Source: Pseudocercospora fijiensis CIRAD86 (Eukaryota; Ascomycota; Dothideomycetes; Mycosphaerellales; Mycosphaerellaceae). From it: a stretch of 64,000 nt of DNA. This document shows positions 24,109 to 35,983 of this stretch, one piece after another. The translations under genes were made by a program, and so were the position numbers. The notes beneath the pieces are model-generated. The model did not search any database. It was given only the letters and a program-made list of their open reading frames with translations, and had not been told where the DNA came from. Positions within the stretch are counted from its first letter, which is position 1. Each line of letters begins with the position of its first letter. The DNA lies in NCBI RefSeq assembly GCF_000340215.1, contig NW_006921534.1, positions 1,545,053 through 1,609,052 on the forward strand, given 5' to 3'.

Positions 24109-26377
24109 CTACTTATACGACCCAACAGCCTCACGAAACGCCTCCTGCCCACTCTCCAGAATCTTTTTCTGGCTCTCGAGATGCGCACGCTTATTCGTAA
24201 CCTCTTCAGCCTCAGCGGCAATATACGAAATCTCCTTTTCGGCCATGTCGTTGATGATGAGGGGGGAAAGAGTGTCTTGCGCGAGGTTGTGGAGGAGATG
24301 GCGTTCGATGACTTGGTCGGTCACGGCGGTGATGAAGTAGCGGACTCGATCCTGGGAGGAAAGAGGAGGTTAGAAGGATGAGAAAGATGGGGGAGGGTTA
24401 TTTGCTTACTTTGTAGTATGCGAGTTGACTGTCGAGAGCGTCTTCTGCTGAGGTTTTGTCCATGTCTGGTTCAATGAATTCTTTCAGTTGGTTGGTGAGG
24501 AGTTGTGCGTTGATGAGATTCTGGCCGTCGTTGTTGACGTCGACTTTGGCTTGATCCATTAGAGTTTGGATCTTGGCTGTTGTCTTTTGACTACGAGCTT
24601 CATGGACGGTGGCAGTGTAGGATGGATCGTAGGTGATGGGTGGGCGCTGCTTGTCGGCGATGAGCTGACGGAGTTCTGCGAGGGCAGCGAGACGACGCTG
24701 TCTCATGGCATCGTCCAGCTTCGATGCCTGGAGCTTGATAGAGACGTCGGTGAAGACCACGTCGTCGATGGCTGCCTTGGCGAAAGCACAGCATAGCGCA
24801 CTGACACGATCAATGTGCTGAGATGCCAGTTCTTCCCAGTGCTCGGATTGCTCCCAGAAGAGCTGAGACATGAGCAGTGGGTTGAAATTACCGGCGAGCT
24901 CGCGACCACGAGTACGGATGAGAATCTGCTTTACCCACTCGACAGCTTGTGCGCGACTGAGAACTTTCTGAAGGTCCTTCGCGGCGGAGTAGTCCTCGTC
25001 CATCGCTGGCTCCGGCAGATCATGCTTCGAATTCGTGCCGGCAGCATCTTTGGTTGCCCAGACTCTGAACTTGTGGCCGTATTGACGCATCTGACTCGCA
25101 AACTGCAGGTTGAGCTGTTGTACGGCAGCGCGCAGTCGACGCATATTCCCAGCATCTTCGAAACCCTTCTCGGTGTTGATGGGGCCGAAGAATGGGTTCT
25201 CGTAGTGCCCGTCCACGGCGTTTCCGACAATGTTCTGGTATGCTGTGGCAACACCCATGAGAAAACGCTTTTGCTCGGCGATCGTGGAACGCTTCTCTCC
25301 CAACTGCTCCAGCGCATCAACGGTCTTGGAGTGCTTGGCGTTGAGTTCGGCCTGGAGGTTGGGCAGCTCCTTCTTGAGATGCTTGAAAAGCAATTTCGAC
25401 AATTTGGAGCGTAGAGCAGTGATGCCCTTGTCGGTGTCCGGCAGATCTCGATACTGTCCACTGCTAAAGAAGGCACGCTCAGAGGCATTGCGGCTTTCGA
25501 ACGTGGAATCCATTTCATCCTCGGTGCGGTTCTTGAGCATGTGCCAGCCCAACTCGAAGTAAATGTTGTTATTCTGAGCCAAATTGATCCATGTTGCTTC
25601 GCTCGAGGCAGTGCGTAGATAGTCGGGCTTGGTGATGATACCGAGAGTGCGTTGGCCACCCGCATCTACTTCCTTGCACTTGTTCAGGATGCCCTGGTTG
25701 GCGTAGTCATTCTTGGCGGAGATGACTGCAAGCATGATGGTACGCTTCTCCGCGATGTAATCACCGACAAGGGCATGAATGAGCTTCACGTCAGCCTCGC
25801 TTTGCTCCTTGTTTGCGGAGAGGATGAGGCCGGGCAAGTCGACAAGAGTGAGTTGTGGACGGCCGGGACCGGCGATCTCGACGCTCAGCACATCACGAGA
25901 GAAAGCTCGGGTGGAAGACTGGTTGTTCGCCGGTGCTTCGTTCAGGCCCATCAAGTCAGTCGCCTTCTCGATCAAGTCAGGGAGCTCGTTCAGGTCGGTG
26001 ATGGTTTCGTTGAAGTCGGCCAGCTTCGCCTTCTCGGCATCGGTACGGGCTCGATCTGGGATGATTTTGGTGTGGACAGTCTCGCGTGGGTCGCGGCGGA
26101 GAATAATCTCGGTGGCGAAGCGTGTACAGAGGTTCTCCTTGCGTGGAAATGGAACCTCGGTGATGGCCTCGAGCACGGAAGACTTGCCAGCAGACTGATC
26201 TCCGCAGACCACGAGCTGTGGCAATGGAAGTAATGAGCCAAGGCCGCAGGTGCGCAAGCGATCGACCATGTCCAGGACGCGGCGGTATTCTTCGCTTTGG
26301 AGATGATCCATCGTGGCCGATGCAAGCATATCGGCCACTTCGTCCACGCCATTGGCGTCAGCTGAGGTGCTGCCCAT
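24109..26377 (-). CDS. dynamin-family GTPase (fungal Mx-like)
   Basis: Exon 1 (24411/24410-26377) and exon 2 (24109-24351) are joined over an intron at 24352-24409 (GTAAGC...CCCAG), giving about 736 aa from MGSTSADANG. The dynamin GTPase domain has the P-loop GDQSAGKSS (residues 59-67), the switch region ENLCTRFATE, DLPG and TKPD. The middle/stalk region follows. The second exon supplies the GTPase effector domain (ITAVTDQVIERHLLHNLA). There is no PH or Pro-rich domain, so it is closest to the fungal Mx-like group rather than Vps1 or Dnm1. Its role is not known; the family remodels or tethers membranes. The frame is open to a Met at 26563, but those 62 residues look like leader. Confidence 0.9.
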
Positions 26378-28295
26378 GTTGGGATGTTTGCAAATGCTGA
26401 ACTCGATATTGCCCGTGATGGATGTTGGTGAAGTTGGGCGAGGCGAGGGCGAAAAAGGTTGTGGATGAGGATGAATTTGTCGTTTGGCGAGAAATTTGCA
26501 GCTTGTGCCGTTGGAGCGGAATGACGTTGGCGTGTTTCGAGACAACAGCAGCGTTTGCTGCATGATCGCCGCGAGATGCTGTGAGGTTTGAGGTTAGCTG
26601 CATAATAGATGTCAATGCCAGCCATGACGAATCGAACGTTGTGAGGGAAAAGTGATGCGACGCGTGGTGCAGCATCGTGTTGCCGTCAAAAGCGTGACAT
26701 GATTTTACATTGGGTGCCAGCTTGGTCTCGGGAAGGAGTGACTTCTAGAAATGCCGTGGATGCGTGCAGTCGCCCAAGCCACTTTGCGAGTTCGAGAGCG
26801 TGTCGATACATACCCTCATTCGAGACATGTCATTCGAGGAAATGAAAATTCCGAGGTCTACCGCCAGGCTCGCTACTTCCCACCAAGGCTTTGGTCAAAT
26901 TCATGTGAGGCTCAGTAAGGTATGCCGTCACTTGTCTGGCATTGCCTATCCTCTTCGCACCGCCCTTCAGGCTCGGCATGGCTGGGGGGAAGGGGGTGGA
27001 GAAATGGAGGCGACGGGTCAGAGGCCATCTTGTATTGCTCGCTCTACTGTATTGCTGGAGGTGGCACAATGAGGCAGCATTCGCTTCTGCAGAGGTGAAG
27101 TCAAGATTGAGGTCGGGAGTCCCTTCCGCTGCTCAGGCACAGTGCTCTTGGCACTTTCCAAGGGCCCAAGGTTCTACTTCCATCCCAATGCATTCATTCT
27201 CCACATTCAACCGTATGTTATCACGGTCCCTTATCTCAACACGCTCCAACACTACTCTGTCACAACCAACCGCCATGACGACGTCGTTATCGCATTCTCG
27301 AAATGCGCCGACCGTGCGCTGGCTGCTGGCTGAGATGTCGGAGTCCGGTAATGGCACTGTTTTAGCTCAATCTCACCCGCATCCCGGCACGGGGATGGCC
27401 AAGCGAACTGCACGGTGACCGCCAGGCGTTGAACCAAGCGCTGAGAATTGTAGTACTGTGTAAGTCCAGCTCTTCTCTCCCGCACCGAGGCAACACGGAT
27501 GTCTGTCTGTACAGCAGCTCTTTGCGCAGTGACCATCTGGCCAAGGCATCGTCAAATTGTAGCAGCATCACTCAACACGCCAAGCAGACTCCCAACGACG
27601 ATCGCGATCGCAGGTGAATGCTTGTTTTGCGGGGTAGCGGAAAGTCAGTTTGTGCTGCCTTCCTCCTTCTCATCATTGGTACTGCACCTCGCACACCGCC
27701 TGCCCATTATTATGATTCTCGCAGCACCAGGCAGGCACATGATATTATTATTACAGCGCTGCGGTCAAGCGCCTCGCCTCGCCTCGCGGAGTATTCTATG
27801 CGGCGCTTTCACGGGACTCGTGGCCGGATTGCAGCCCGGTCGAGCCAGCCATGGTCTGTGAGCCGCAAGGGAAGGGAAGCTAAGCACGCGCCTCACATCT
27901 TTATCTTGCTGAGCTGCAACGTCCCCGGTATCTTCTGCCTTCTTGGCTTGTTGACGAGTACTTTGCGGGAAGCCTAGCGAATAATGAGCTGCAATTATAG
28001 CTGCACACTGCAGTGCGCCTCGTGCAGCCCATCCGTGATCCTCATGTCATCTTGGTGCAGCGTGGTGAGACCGTCCGGGTGTTTAAGAATACCTGTCACC
28101 CTCCGTCCACCCGCCTTGCAACATTTTCCCACTGTCACTGTCCTCCAGCTTCCATACTACCATCGCTCAAAACCACCATTTGCACTGGTCGTGCCTGCCT
28201 TCGTCGGGGCCATTTGACACTGAAGACAATCACTCAAGGACCTCCACCTCTTCACCGCACCTTTCGACATCTACCCAATAACTCATCTCACCGCA
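26378..28295. other. intergenic, divergent promoters
   Basis: 1.9 kb between the dynamin start (-) and the SAP-motif gene (+). There are many short frames but no domain or exon support. Confidence 0.4.
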
Positions 28296-29101
28296 ATGGC
28301 AGCACCACGAGCTACGCAATTCATTGCCCTCCGCAATCTGTCTCGCGCCAGCCAACACGTCCGCCATCTTCACATGACTGGACCTGCAACCTACCCTTCA
28401 CCCATTCTCCACAAGGAGCGTCCAGTACTCAACCTCCCCCGTGACATTGCTGCTCTCCGGGCAGAGTGCAAGAGACGTAAGATCGATGCATCAGGTGCTA
28501 AGAGAGATGTGAGTTGCGAATGCTCTTTCCTGCCCAAGATCTGGTCGAATACTGACGGAAAGTCCAGCTGATCGCTCGTCTCAACGCTGATGAGCTCGCC
28601 CACTCCCGTGCATTCACCACTGCTATCCACAAGCCTGAGCGTCCTACCGCCGAGCAAGATCCCCCCTCAAAGCCCGCTGTTCGCCACTTCAACACCTCTC
28701 GTGCATTAAAGGCCAATAATGATTCGTCGACCATCGACTTCGCCTACCTCCCGGACGTCGTCTCACCCGAAAATATCGACATCTACTCCCAAGTCCGCGT
28801 TCCAATCATCCCGACTCTCGACAGCCGCACCTCCGAACACGCCGCCTTCAGCCCAGAAGTCGAGACCGTTGTTATGAAACCGCAGATCAGCACCATGTCT
28901 GCCGATGCCGTTTACATGCCCTTTTCTGAAGCCACAGACGGACATGCTATGAACATCGACTTCCACGCCATGGCTGATCGCGTGACCGCCAATTTGCGAA
29001 AAATCGCCGTGCCTGTTGAGCAGCAAGCCGGGATCATGAAACAGATTTTGAACGATATGGTTGATGACATGATGGGCCAGAAGAAGCTTCTCGTAGCTTA
29101 A
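28296..29101 (+). CDS. mitochondrial SAP-motif protein
   Basis: Exon 1 (28296-28508) and exon 2 (28568-29101) are joined over a 59-bp intron (GTGAGT...CCAG), giving 248 aa. The N-terminus MAAPRATQFIALRNLSRAS is basic and Ser-rich, and a second RHFNTSRALKA segment follows, so a mitochondrial presequence is likely. Residues 47-78 form a SAP-type helix-extension-helix (LPRDIAALRAECKRRKIDAS then KRDLIARLN) split by the intron. SAP motifs bind nucleic acid in many proteins. The C-terminal half (TMSADAVYMPFSEATDGHAM, DDMMGQKKLLVA) is conserved-looking but unnamed to me. I infer an organellar, perhaps nucleic-acid linked role with low certainty. Confidence 0.78.
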
Positions 29102-29471
29102 GCTGGTCCTTGCTGCATGCGATCCTGTGGATGAAGAATGTCCTACTGTGGAGGGTGTTATTTATACTTGCGGACAGATTGTTTGAAGTGCTCAAACCTG
29201 CCTCGCATCAACGAAGCTGACTTTTCTCGTCACGGCCTCAGTACACTTACGATTCTGACTATATATATATTTTTTTTAGCAAACGACAGGACAGTCAAGA
29301 AGTTGCACTTTGGAAGTGCAGAAATGGGTCATCAATTCTCCTGCATCATTTCGACCTCAGATCTGGACCATAAATGCTGATATTTCGGAATGGCAGTAAG
29401 TACAGACATCCCAGCCAAATCAAACCAAACCCAACTCTCTCTCTCTCTCTACCTAACCCATCACAGTTAAC

Positions 29472-29571
29472 NNNNNNNNNNNNNNNNNNNNNNNNNNNNN
29501 NNNNNNNNNNNNNNNNNNNNNNNNNNNNNNNNNNNNNNNNNNNNNNNNNNNNNNNNNNNNNNNNNNNNNNN
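29472..29571. other. assembly gap (100 N)
   Basis: Exactly 100 N, the usual placeholder for a gap of unknown size. It is flanked by a CT microsatellite on the left and a C-run (about 29619-29631) on the right, which likely caused the break. Confidence 0.98.
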
Positions 29572-29791
29572 CAGGACACCCGCCCCCCAAAATTTTAGGC
29601 ATCACACCCTTAGGCTACCCCCCCCCCCCCCATCCTCCCCAACCTTCTCCGCACAAGCATCCTCAATCACACCAACCACAAACCCTTTCATCCATCGCCT
29701 GCATCGCCGTCCTCAGCACCGCTCCCGAACTCTTCAAAACCGCAAATCACAAGACTGCGGATTTTGTGCGATTTGGTTTTGGAGGTTGATG

Positions 29792-29822
<31 letters not shown>

Positions 29823-30547
29823 TGACTCTGATGTGTTGCTTTTGTATGTATAAGGTGACTTTGATCGAAGATCCGGGGATCCATGTGTTGGGACAAGGCT
29901 AGGTTTCCCACTCAGATGTCGTGAGTCTCGAGGAACGTATGTGACGCCGTCGACCGTCATCTCTGGTGGTGCGTGGCTTTCGTGTCGATGGTGGACCGTA
30001 TCCTGCATACATGTATCGATTAGGCGTCGTCCTTGCGCAGTAGTTTCGTGCATTCAGCTCACCTGCCGTGCTTTTATTTGACCTTTTGTGCGAATGCTTC
30101 CGTGTCCAGTTCGGCTTTGTCGCGTGGCTGCAGCAGCAGGTATTGGAAGGAAGATCTACAAGTCCAGAAGCAGTCAAGCTCAGGTTGGTACTGTATACAG
30201 AAATGGCTTGGGATGAGGAGAACAAGGTTCACAGCCTTACTGACGTTGCAGCAGATCTCTGCCGGAGCTGCATGACTGACGGCTTATTCTACCTCCCAGA
30301 CTCAGCAGGTGAGGATCAAGATGTAGACCTTCGCTCCATGTCACTGTGACTGTGAGGCCTTCTTCTGCATGTATGGGAGCTTGCTTCCGGTTGCTCTTTG
30401 GAGGCTGCAGTACACACATTGGCGGAGGTGGCTTTTTTAAGGTTGGATAGCCTCTATACCTATATACGCCGTGAAGAGGCTCTGCCACGCCACTTGACAC
30501 CGGAGCCAGGCTCTGAATCAGCGCACAGACGAGACGAGTACTGGAGG
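29572..30547. other. low-complexity and intergenic sequence
   Basis: It contains a (GAA)n tract at about 29785-29822. A 121-codon minus frame across it (29688-30053) encodes a Ser run and has no recognisable domain. I do not support a gene here. Confidence 0.4.
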
Positions 30548-30665
30548 CCTATCCGTAGTACCTACCCGCGCGCTCGGTCACGTTATGTCCTCGTGCCTCG
30601 GCTATAACTACCCGCGTAGCGGGTAGTCGATAGGTCAATGATAATTGCGGCTTAGTAATAATATC
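30548..30665 (+). repeat. left terminal inverted repeat of the Fot1-like element
   Basis: It pairs with 32430-32549. The best matching blocks are cctatc(c/t)gtagtacctaccc at the outer end and the inner block running through tgataattgcggcttagt. Confidence 0.75.
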
Positions 30666-32429
30666 CGTAGACTATTATATTATCGACGTGTTTCCTCGTA
30701 TTTCTAAGCTCTTTTACGCGCTATATTATATCGACTTATCTTAAGGAAGAAGATCGTATTATAGAAGCAATAGAGTAGCTTACTAAATAGGAGGTAGCTC
30801 TAAAGTTGACTAAAGTAGCCGAATTCTTCGAGGTACTATACTAACGACTACGATATCGTATTTAAGGCCTCTCTTCTAAATCTACGCAGAAGTTGAGTTA
30901 TCGCAAGCTTAATAAGGTCTAGGAGGCCGCGATAGTCTAGTATTTAAAGCGCTGCGATGAAATCGGTGTATCTGCGCGCCTACGCTAGTTATTAGTTACC
31001 GCTAACTCGATTCTCGCTCGATACTACGACGATCCGACCTTACCGCTACTAATAGTATCTTCCGCGTAGGCAAGTCGATAGAAAGAGAGGAACCCTTAGT
31101 AGTAGAGAGTAAAGACTATACCGTTAGATGCGGCTAGAGCCGCTACTTATAAGGAAGGAGATATACAGTAGTAGTTTACTCGGTACTACTAGGTCTATAT
31201 AGAATACGGCATATTGCTATCGGATATATAGAATATAGACGAGATAGGCTTCCGTATTAGTATAGCGAGAGGCTAGTAGGTACTTACTTAGTATCCGAAG
31301 AGGCGCAACTTCCTACCTATAGCTAATAATCGCGAGTCTCTAACGGTTATTAAAGCTATTAGCGCTGCTAGGTCTATAGTGCCTCTAATACTTATTCTAT
31401 AAGGCAAAACACACCTAAATATATAGTTTTAATACTTAGAAGATAATACACTAGTTAGAGTAAGCGATTTAGGTTATATAAACGACGTTCTATCGCTAGA
31501 GTAGGTATAGCACTTCGATAGGTTCTCGAAGGTTACCTAAACTAGTAGCTTCCGGCTTCTGCTTCTCGACGGCTACGGATCGTATACAACTAAGGAATTT
31601 ATTAAATATTGCGACGCTAATAATATTATACTATTCGTACTACCTTTATATACTTCTACTATCCTATAGCCTCTAGATATAGTTGTATTCTAGCCTTACA
31701 AACACTAGTACTCCGAAGCCGTAGATTTAGCCGTTCGGACTAGCTATACGGATTATAATAAGCTCGAGTTTCTAGTAGACTTTAAGCACTTCCGATTGCA
31801 GGCATTAAAGAAGGGCACTATTATATCGTTATTTGAGAAGACCGGACTATATCTATTTAATCCGGAGGTCGTTCTTGTTAAGGTTCGTACTTAGATCGAG
31901 TCTCTTCGCTCTCGAGAGAGGTAGATTACTCTAGAACCTTAATCGAGAGCGGCACCGAATATGCTTAATATACTACGTAGTATAAGGTCTTATAATCGCT
32001 TCACTTTAGCGCTACTTGAATAGAATATGCTAGACTCTATACGTAAGCTATTAACTAAGCTACTTAAAGCTACGGAAATTAGGCTTCTCGAAGGTATAGA
32101 AGCGATCGATAAACTAAACAATACTACTATTGCAATAGAGGCTAGAAGGGCTCGTAATCTATAGAAGAGGTCTAGTCTATAGAAAGGAGGTGTCTTATAT
32201 ACAAAGAACGCGCGTACTATTGTCTAAGAGCGATAAGAGAGTAATCTTATAAAAGCACGTAGAGCGCTTATACGTACTAAAGAAGCCGATATAAGATAAC
32301 GGATAGCAGCTATTAATAAGTACGTAAAGGGAATACCTGCTAGGCCTGCTTACATTGCTTATAGGAAGAAGATTATTTACCTATAGCTTTAGGTTATAGA
32401 CGATATTGTAGATATAGTATCGACAGTCG

Positions 32430-32549
32430 AATAATATTATTACTAAGCCGCAATTATCATTAACCTGTCGACTACCCGCTGCGCGGGTAGAGCCACCTAA
32501 GGAACGAGGGTAGGCTCGGACCAAGTAGCGGGTAGGTACTACAGATAGG
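32430..32549 (-). repeat. right terminal inverted repeat of the Fot1-like element
   Basis: Reverse complement of the left arm. Its hairpin is ctacccgc-tgc-gcgggtag at about 32473-32491. Confidence 0.75.
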
Positions 32550-32910
32550 AGATGCGGCCTTATCTGCTATCTTCTGTAATTGAGCCTGAGTTTTGAGTAT
32601 AAGAGATAGCATACGAGCTCCTAAGGGACCGCGAATCTGATCCAAAGTGCTTTTTCTTGCAGCTGACAGCCGTGATGCTTAAGTAAGTGGTCGTGATTAT
32701 GGATGTGAACCCGTTGTGTAAAGGAATCGTAGTGATGAAGTAGCGGGAAGGAGTGATGAGGGAGCTTGCTTCATTGGCGGCTTCTGAACCTGACTTCTTG
32801 GCAACCCGGACCTATTTTCATCCGCCATCATCCTCGAGTCATTCACTTCATTCTTGGCAGTGGACAGAAAAACCGCGTTCATCCTCGACGCGTGCGCATA
32901 CTCTTCTTAC

Positions 32911-33064
32911 CTCCACACATCACCACAGCAAAGACTCAATCTCTGCCACTCTGCGATGGAGGACGACGATCTACCTCTTCGAGAATCCTCCACACATCAC
33001 CACAGCAAAGACTCAATCTCTGCCACTCTGCGATGGAGGACGACGATCTACCTCTTCGAGAATC
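32911..33064 (+). repeat. 77-bp direct tandem duplication (two copies)
   Basis: Copies at 32911-32987 and 32988-33064 appear identical, and a third partial start (ctccac) follows at 33065. The unit carries an in-frame ATGGAGGACGACGAT, so an initiation codon is duplicated (32956 and 33033). The period is not a multiple of three, so the two ATGs are in different frames. Confidence 0.9.
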
Positions 33065-33308
33065 CTCCACATCCAACGAGCTTTACCCAAGCGCTCAAGA
33101 ATTGCAAGAGCAGTCAGAATGGCCGTTCCCACTGCGAGATCAAGAACTCACAGGAGTCGACATATATCAGTCCCTGTCTGATGTACCGCTACCTGACAGG
33201 ATCAGGGACGAGAAGTACGAAATCGTTGTTGCACAACTTCGAGAGATCACTTGGGCTTTTACTAAAGGAGCTGAGTATCTTCGAGCCAATCTTGGGATTG
33301 GTGAATAG
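33033..33308 (+). CDS. possible short hypothetical protein
   Basis: From the second duplicated ATG an acidic frame of about 91 aa runs to 33308 (MEDDDLPLRESSTSNELYPS ... YLRANLGIGE). It contains a plausible helical segment (YEIVVAQLREITWAFTKGAE). A GTGAAT donor overlaps the stop, so further exons are possible. No family recognised. It ends shortly before the convergent TauD gene. Confidence 0.3.
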   Translation: MEDDDLPLRESSTSNELYPSAQELQEQSEWPFPLRDQELTGVDIYQSLSDVPLPDRIRDEKYEIVVAQLREITWAFTKGAEYLRANLGIGE

Positions 33309-33435
33309 TACTGACTCGAACGATAAGAGAGACGCTGCTGTAAGCTCAAGGCCGAAGACTGAAGTACGAAATTTCATACACACGTTTGCAAAGCAGGGCC
33401 ATTTTATTGATCATGTGACGATCCAATGGACGCGA

Positions 33436-34962
33436 CTAGTCCTTTGATGCAGTGTTGTTCGTCTTGTCGACTTTCGACACGGCGCCATTCGCACCTCCAT
33501 CCCGAATGAAAGGCTCGAGAGGGAACACAGAATTCTCCGCTGTGACTCCAGTGTACACAAAGTCCCACCTGGATTTCAGAGCTTCCGGTGTTGGCCATGC
33601 ATACTCCGAGTCACGCAACCAAAGCCGAATCAGGTGTCTCCTACCATCATAGTCAGCCTAGTAATGCGTGTGGATAGCCGCGGGCTTACTGCTTCTCCAG
33701 AGTGTCTACGAATCCTTCACGAGCATGAAAGATGCTGAGATTGTTTATGTACTGGATATCGCCCTGCTTGAAGTCGAGGAGAATTCTGTGCTTCTCTGAA
33801 AGGAAGTGTAAAGCATCGAGAGCTTCTGCCTGTGCCTCGCTTAGGGCCGGGATATCGGGAGAACGAGGCAGACTCAGGTACCCTGTGAACGCCCTGCGCG
33901 CGTACTGAATGATCATTCTCTCGGGACTGGTCGCTGTACTTGGCACATAGTGCAGCAGCGGTCGTACAGAACACTTCTTCCCTTTACCGGTGAAACTATT
34001 TCCACGTCAGCGTTGGCCTTTTCATTTCAGGAAGATGGCACATACTTCTCAAATGGCCAAGGCTCAGCCAGAGTTCTGATCAGGTCCGGTCGAGATCTGG
34101 AATAGCATCAGTGTGTGGCTCAAGAAACGCAGGACAAAAAAGCTCCAGCTTACCTGGCCAGTTCGTTATATACCATCCATGAGCTCGAAAGCTTACTCTC
34201 TCCGCCTTCTGCTGCTTCTTCGAGGCAGAAAAGAGCAATCACATCGCCAGCATCTGTGTGGAACACCTAGAACACACCATCGTCAGCAAGGTCGTGTAAC
34301 CAAGAAGCCTGTGATTTGATATACCTGTTTCTCATTGGTAAATGCAGGAGCACCAATCCGACTGGAATCAACGGTCATCGTCATATTCTTGACGTGGTTG
34401 AGCACGACATCCGCTGCCTTTCCATCGTGTTCGCTATCCTGCCGGCCCCGAATGTCCGCAATATGCGAGGAGACGCCAGCATAGATTATAATGTTCTCCC
34501 GACGAGTATGCTTCGTCACTGGCAGGCCTCGGAGGACCTTGAAACCTCTACCATTGTGAACCTCGTCAGAGATCTTCCTCAAGGTAGAGTGCAATTTCGG
34601 TAGAGGAAATGTTTCTTGGTTGATGAAGCCCAATGGCTTGCCAAGGGCTGAGAGCGAAGGTCAGTATTGTCACTGCCAGTTCATGATGATCATCACTGAC
34701 ACAAGAAATGCTCTAGAGCGTCTTCGATCTCTTGTACCTCAGCTGCATTGAGCTCATAGGTCCAGTTATACCTCTCGCCAATGGTGTTGTCCCATACCAG
34801 ATCTGAGTTCAAGCGTACAGGAAACCCAGCCGGCAAGTCTTTGGCGAGCTTTTCGGTCTGCTGTCGACGCTGTACGCGAGCGAGATACTTGTTCAGATTC
34901 GGTACGTATCCAATGTCAGGCGCGACGATTGATGCTGGAGTTTGAACGCCGACACTGCCCAT
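33436..34962 (-). CDS. TauD/TfdA-type Fe(II)/2-oxoglutarate dioxygenase
   Basis: Six minus-strand exons join in phase: 34701-34962, 34325-34647, 34154-34266, 34046-34096, 33690-33995 and 33436-33640, giving 419 aa. The introns have GTCAGT, GTATAT, GTAAGC, GTATGT and GTAAGC donors with AG acceptors. The iron-binding triad is visible as VFHTDAGD (His198, Asp200) and SIFHAREGF (His340), with RHLIRLWLRD near the C-terminus. The N-terminal region (FPVRLNSDLVWDNT) is typical of the fungal TauD family. These enzymes hydroxylate or desaturate small molecules using oxygen and 2-oxoglutarate. The gene is transcribed away from the ornithine decarboxylase across a GATA-rich 1-kb promoter, which suggests co-regulation. 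The substrate cannot be read from sequence; taurine catabolism is an alternative to a tailoring role. Confidence 0.9.
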
Positions 34963-35118
34963 CTTGCAATAATTTGGGAAGATCACGACAGCTAAGATAC
35001 AGCTGAGTGAAGATCTCTGCTCTTTTCTCTCCTGTACCCGTGGCCGCTTATTAAGTGACACGAGTTGCCACTGTCGGTCACATGAGAGAGCATGGACGTG
35101 GTATAGTTGTCCAAGCAA

Positions 35119-35983
35119 TCGATCCGCTGCGGTCGAGACCTGTGCGACGGTGATACGGAGACGTTTCCGACCATCGCTGACGCTCGAGAATAGTAGACCA
35201 ACACACGTGGGGGTTCAAGACCGATCGCATCGGGTGACTAACCTTGTCGTTTCTAGCCCAACAAAACAAAACAATCGGTCCCATTTCTTTGCTGAGCTTG
35301 ATCGTCACAACTCCCGAAGCTGAAGATCGTTCCGCATGCAGAGCGCAAAATTCGGATGGAGGCGGAGATCTAGGGTTGAGTGGTCGGTACGAGGTGAGTG
35401 AATTAATCCCTGATCTGATTAGATTTCGGTGATAAGATCATCTGATTAATATTGAGAACTCAAAAGAATATCCCTAGGTAGTGTCCACCTTATCCAAGCA
35501 CGGCGCGGGGATTTACCCTCCTCTAACCCATAGTCTACTCCTTAGCTCCCATGTAAAGCTGCATGGATTGGAGTGGCGACCTCGGAAGCACGCCAGGATT
35601 ACGAGCAATACGGCCACGCTACTGTTACAGCAGCATGAGACTAGCAGTGGACTGCCAAATATCAGTTACAATGGAATAGCAACAACCGAATACATGTTGG
35701 GAAGCACATGCCTAGCACTTGAGCTTGTTAGTGCTTGAAGATGTCTTAAGCAATGAGGATCCTGCGAAAATTGCTGACCACTTCATTCGGACGGCTATCA
35801 CAATGCAACGCGAACTACAGGCTGTCAGCATAGCCTTGAATTCGCTCAAATGTCGTGGTCCAATGCCGACCCGCGCAGAGATGACTGTCGGAAGCAAAGC
35901 CATTGTTCTTGCACTGCTCTCGCCGGCTCACTTAAAACAGCTGTGTTGGCGCGCGACTTCTTGGTCAGCGTCACGCACTCACC
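35119..35983. promoter_or_regulatory. divergent promoter TauD / ornithine decarboxylase
   Basis: The region between the two divergently transcribed genes (34963-35983 in full) holds no supported gene. It contains the GATA cluster listed separately, and it should contain the transcription start sites of both genes. Confidence 0.6.
35412..35449. promoter_or_regulatory. cluster of GATA-factor sites
   Basis: Within 40 bp lie ATCTGATTA (35413-35421), GATAAG (35431-35436) and a second ATCTGATTA (35440-35448). Fungal iron-responsive GATA repressors (SreA/Urbs1/SRE type) bind ATCWGATAA, and both 9-mers match it at eight of nine positions. Nitrogen GATA activators bind GATA cores too, so the sequence alone cannot decide which factor acts. 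Confidence 0.5.

Larger units (their letters stand above)
30548..32549 (+). mobile_element. RIP-inactivated Fot1/pogo DNA transposon
   Basis: The ends form long terminal inverted repeats. Roughly 30548-30665 is the reverse complement, with a minority of transitions and some divergence in the middle, of 32430-32549. Each arm carries a subterminal hairpin (ctacccgc-gta-gcgggtag on the left). The interior read on the plus strand resembles a Tc1/mariner-type transposase with a CENP-B-like helix-turn-helix (LSYRKLNKV, ARYYDDPTLPLL) and a DDE catalytic core (LLDGYGSYTTKEFIKYC, then LQPLDIVVF) around 31560-31700. This is the Fot1/pogo lineage, which targets TA. Many TAG/TAA stops replace Trp and Gln codons and CpA is rare, so it is dead by RIP. 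Exact ends are uncertain by a few bases. Confidence 0.85.

Noticed and set aside
24815..26233. two long plus-strand frames of 199 and 193 codons
   Set aside because: Both are antisense shadows within the dynamin gene.
32911..33064. possible CRISPR-like or minisatellite array
   Set aside because: Only two head-to-tail 77-bp copies without spacers, in a fungal genome. A simple tandem duplication explains it.
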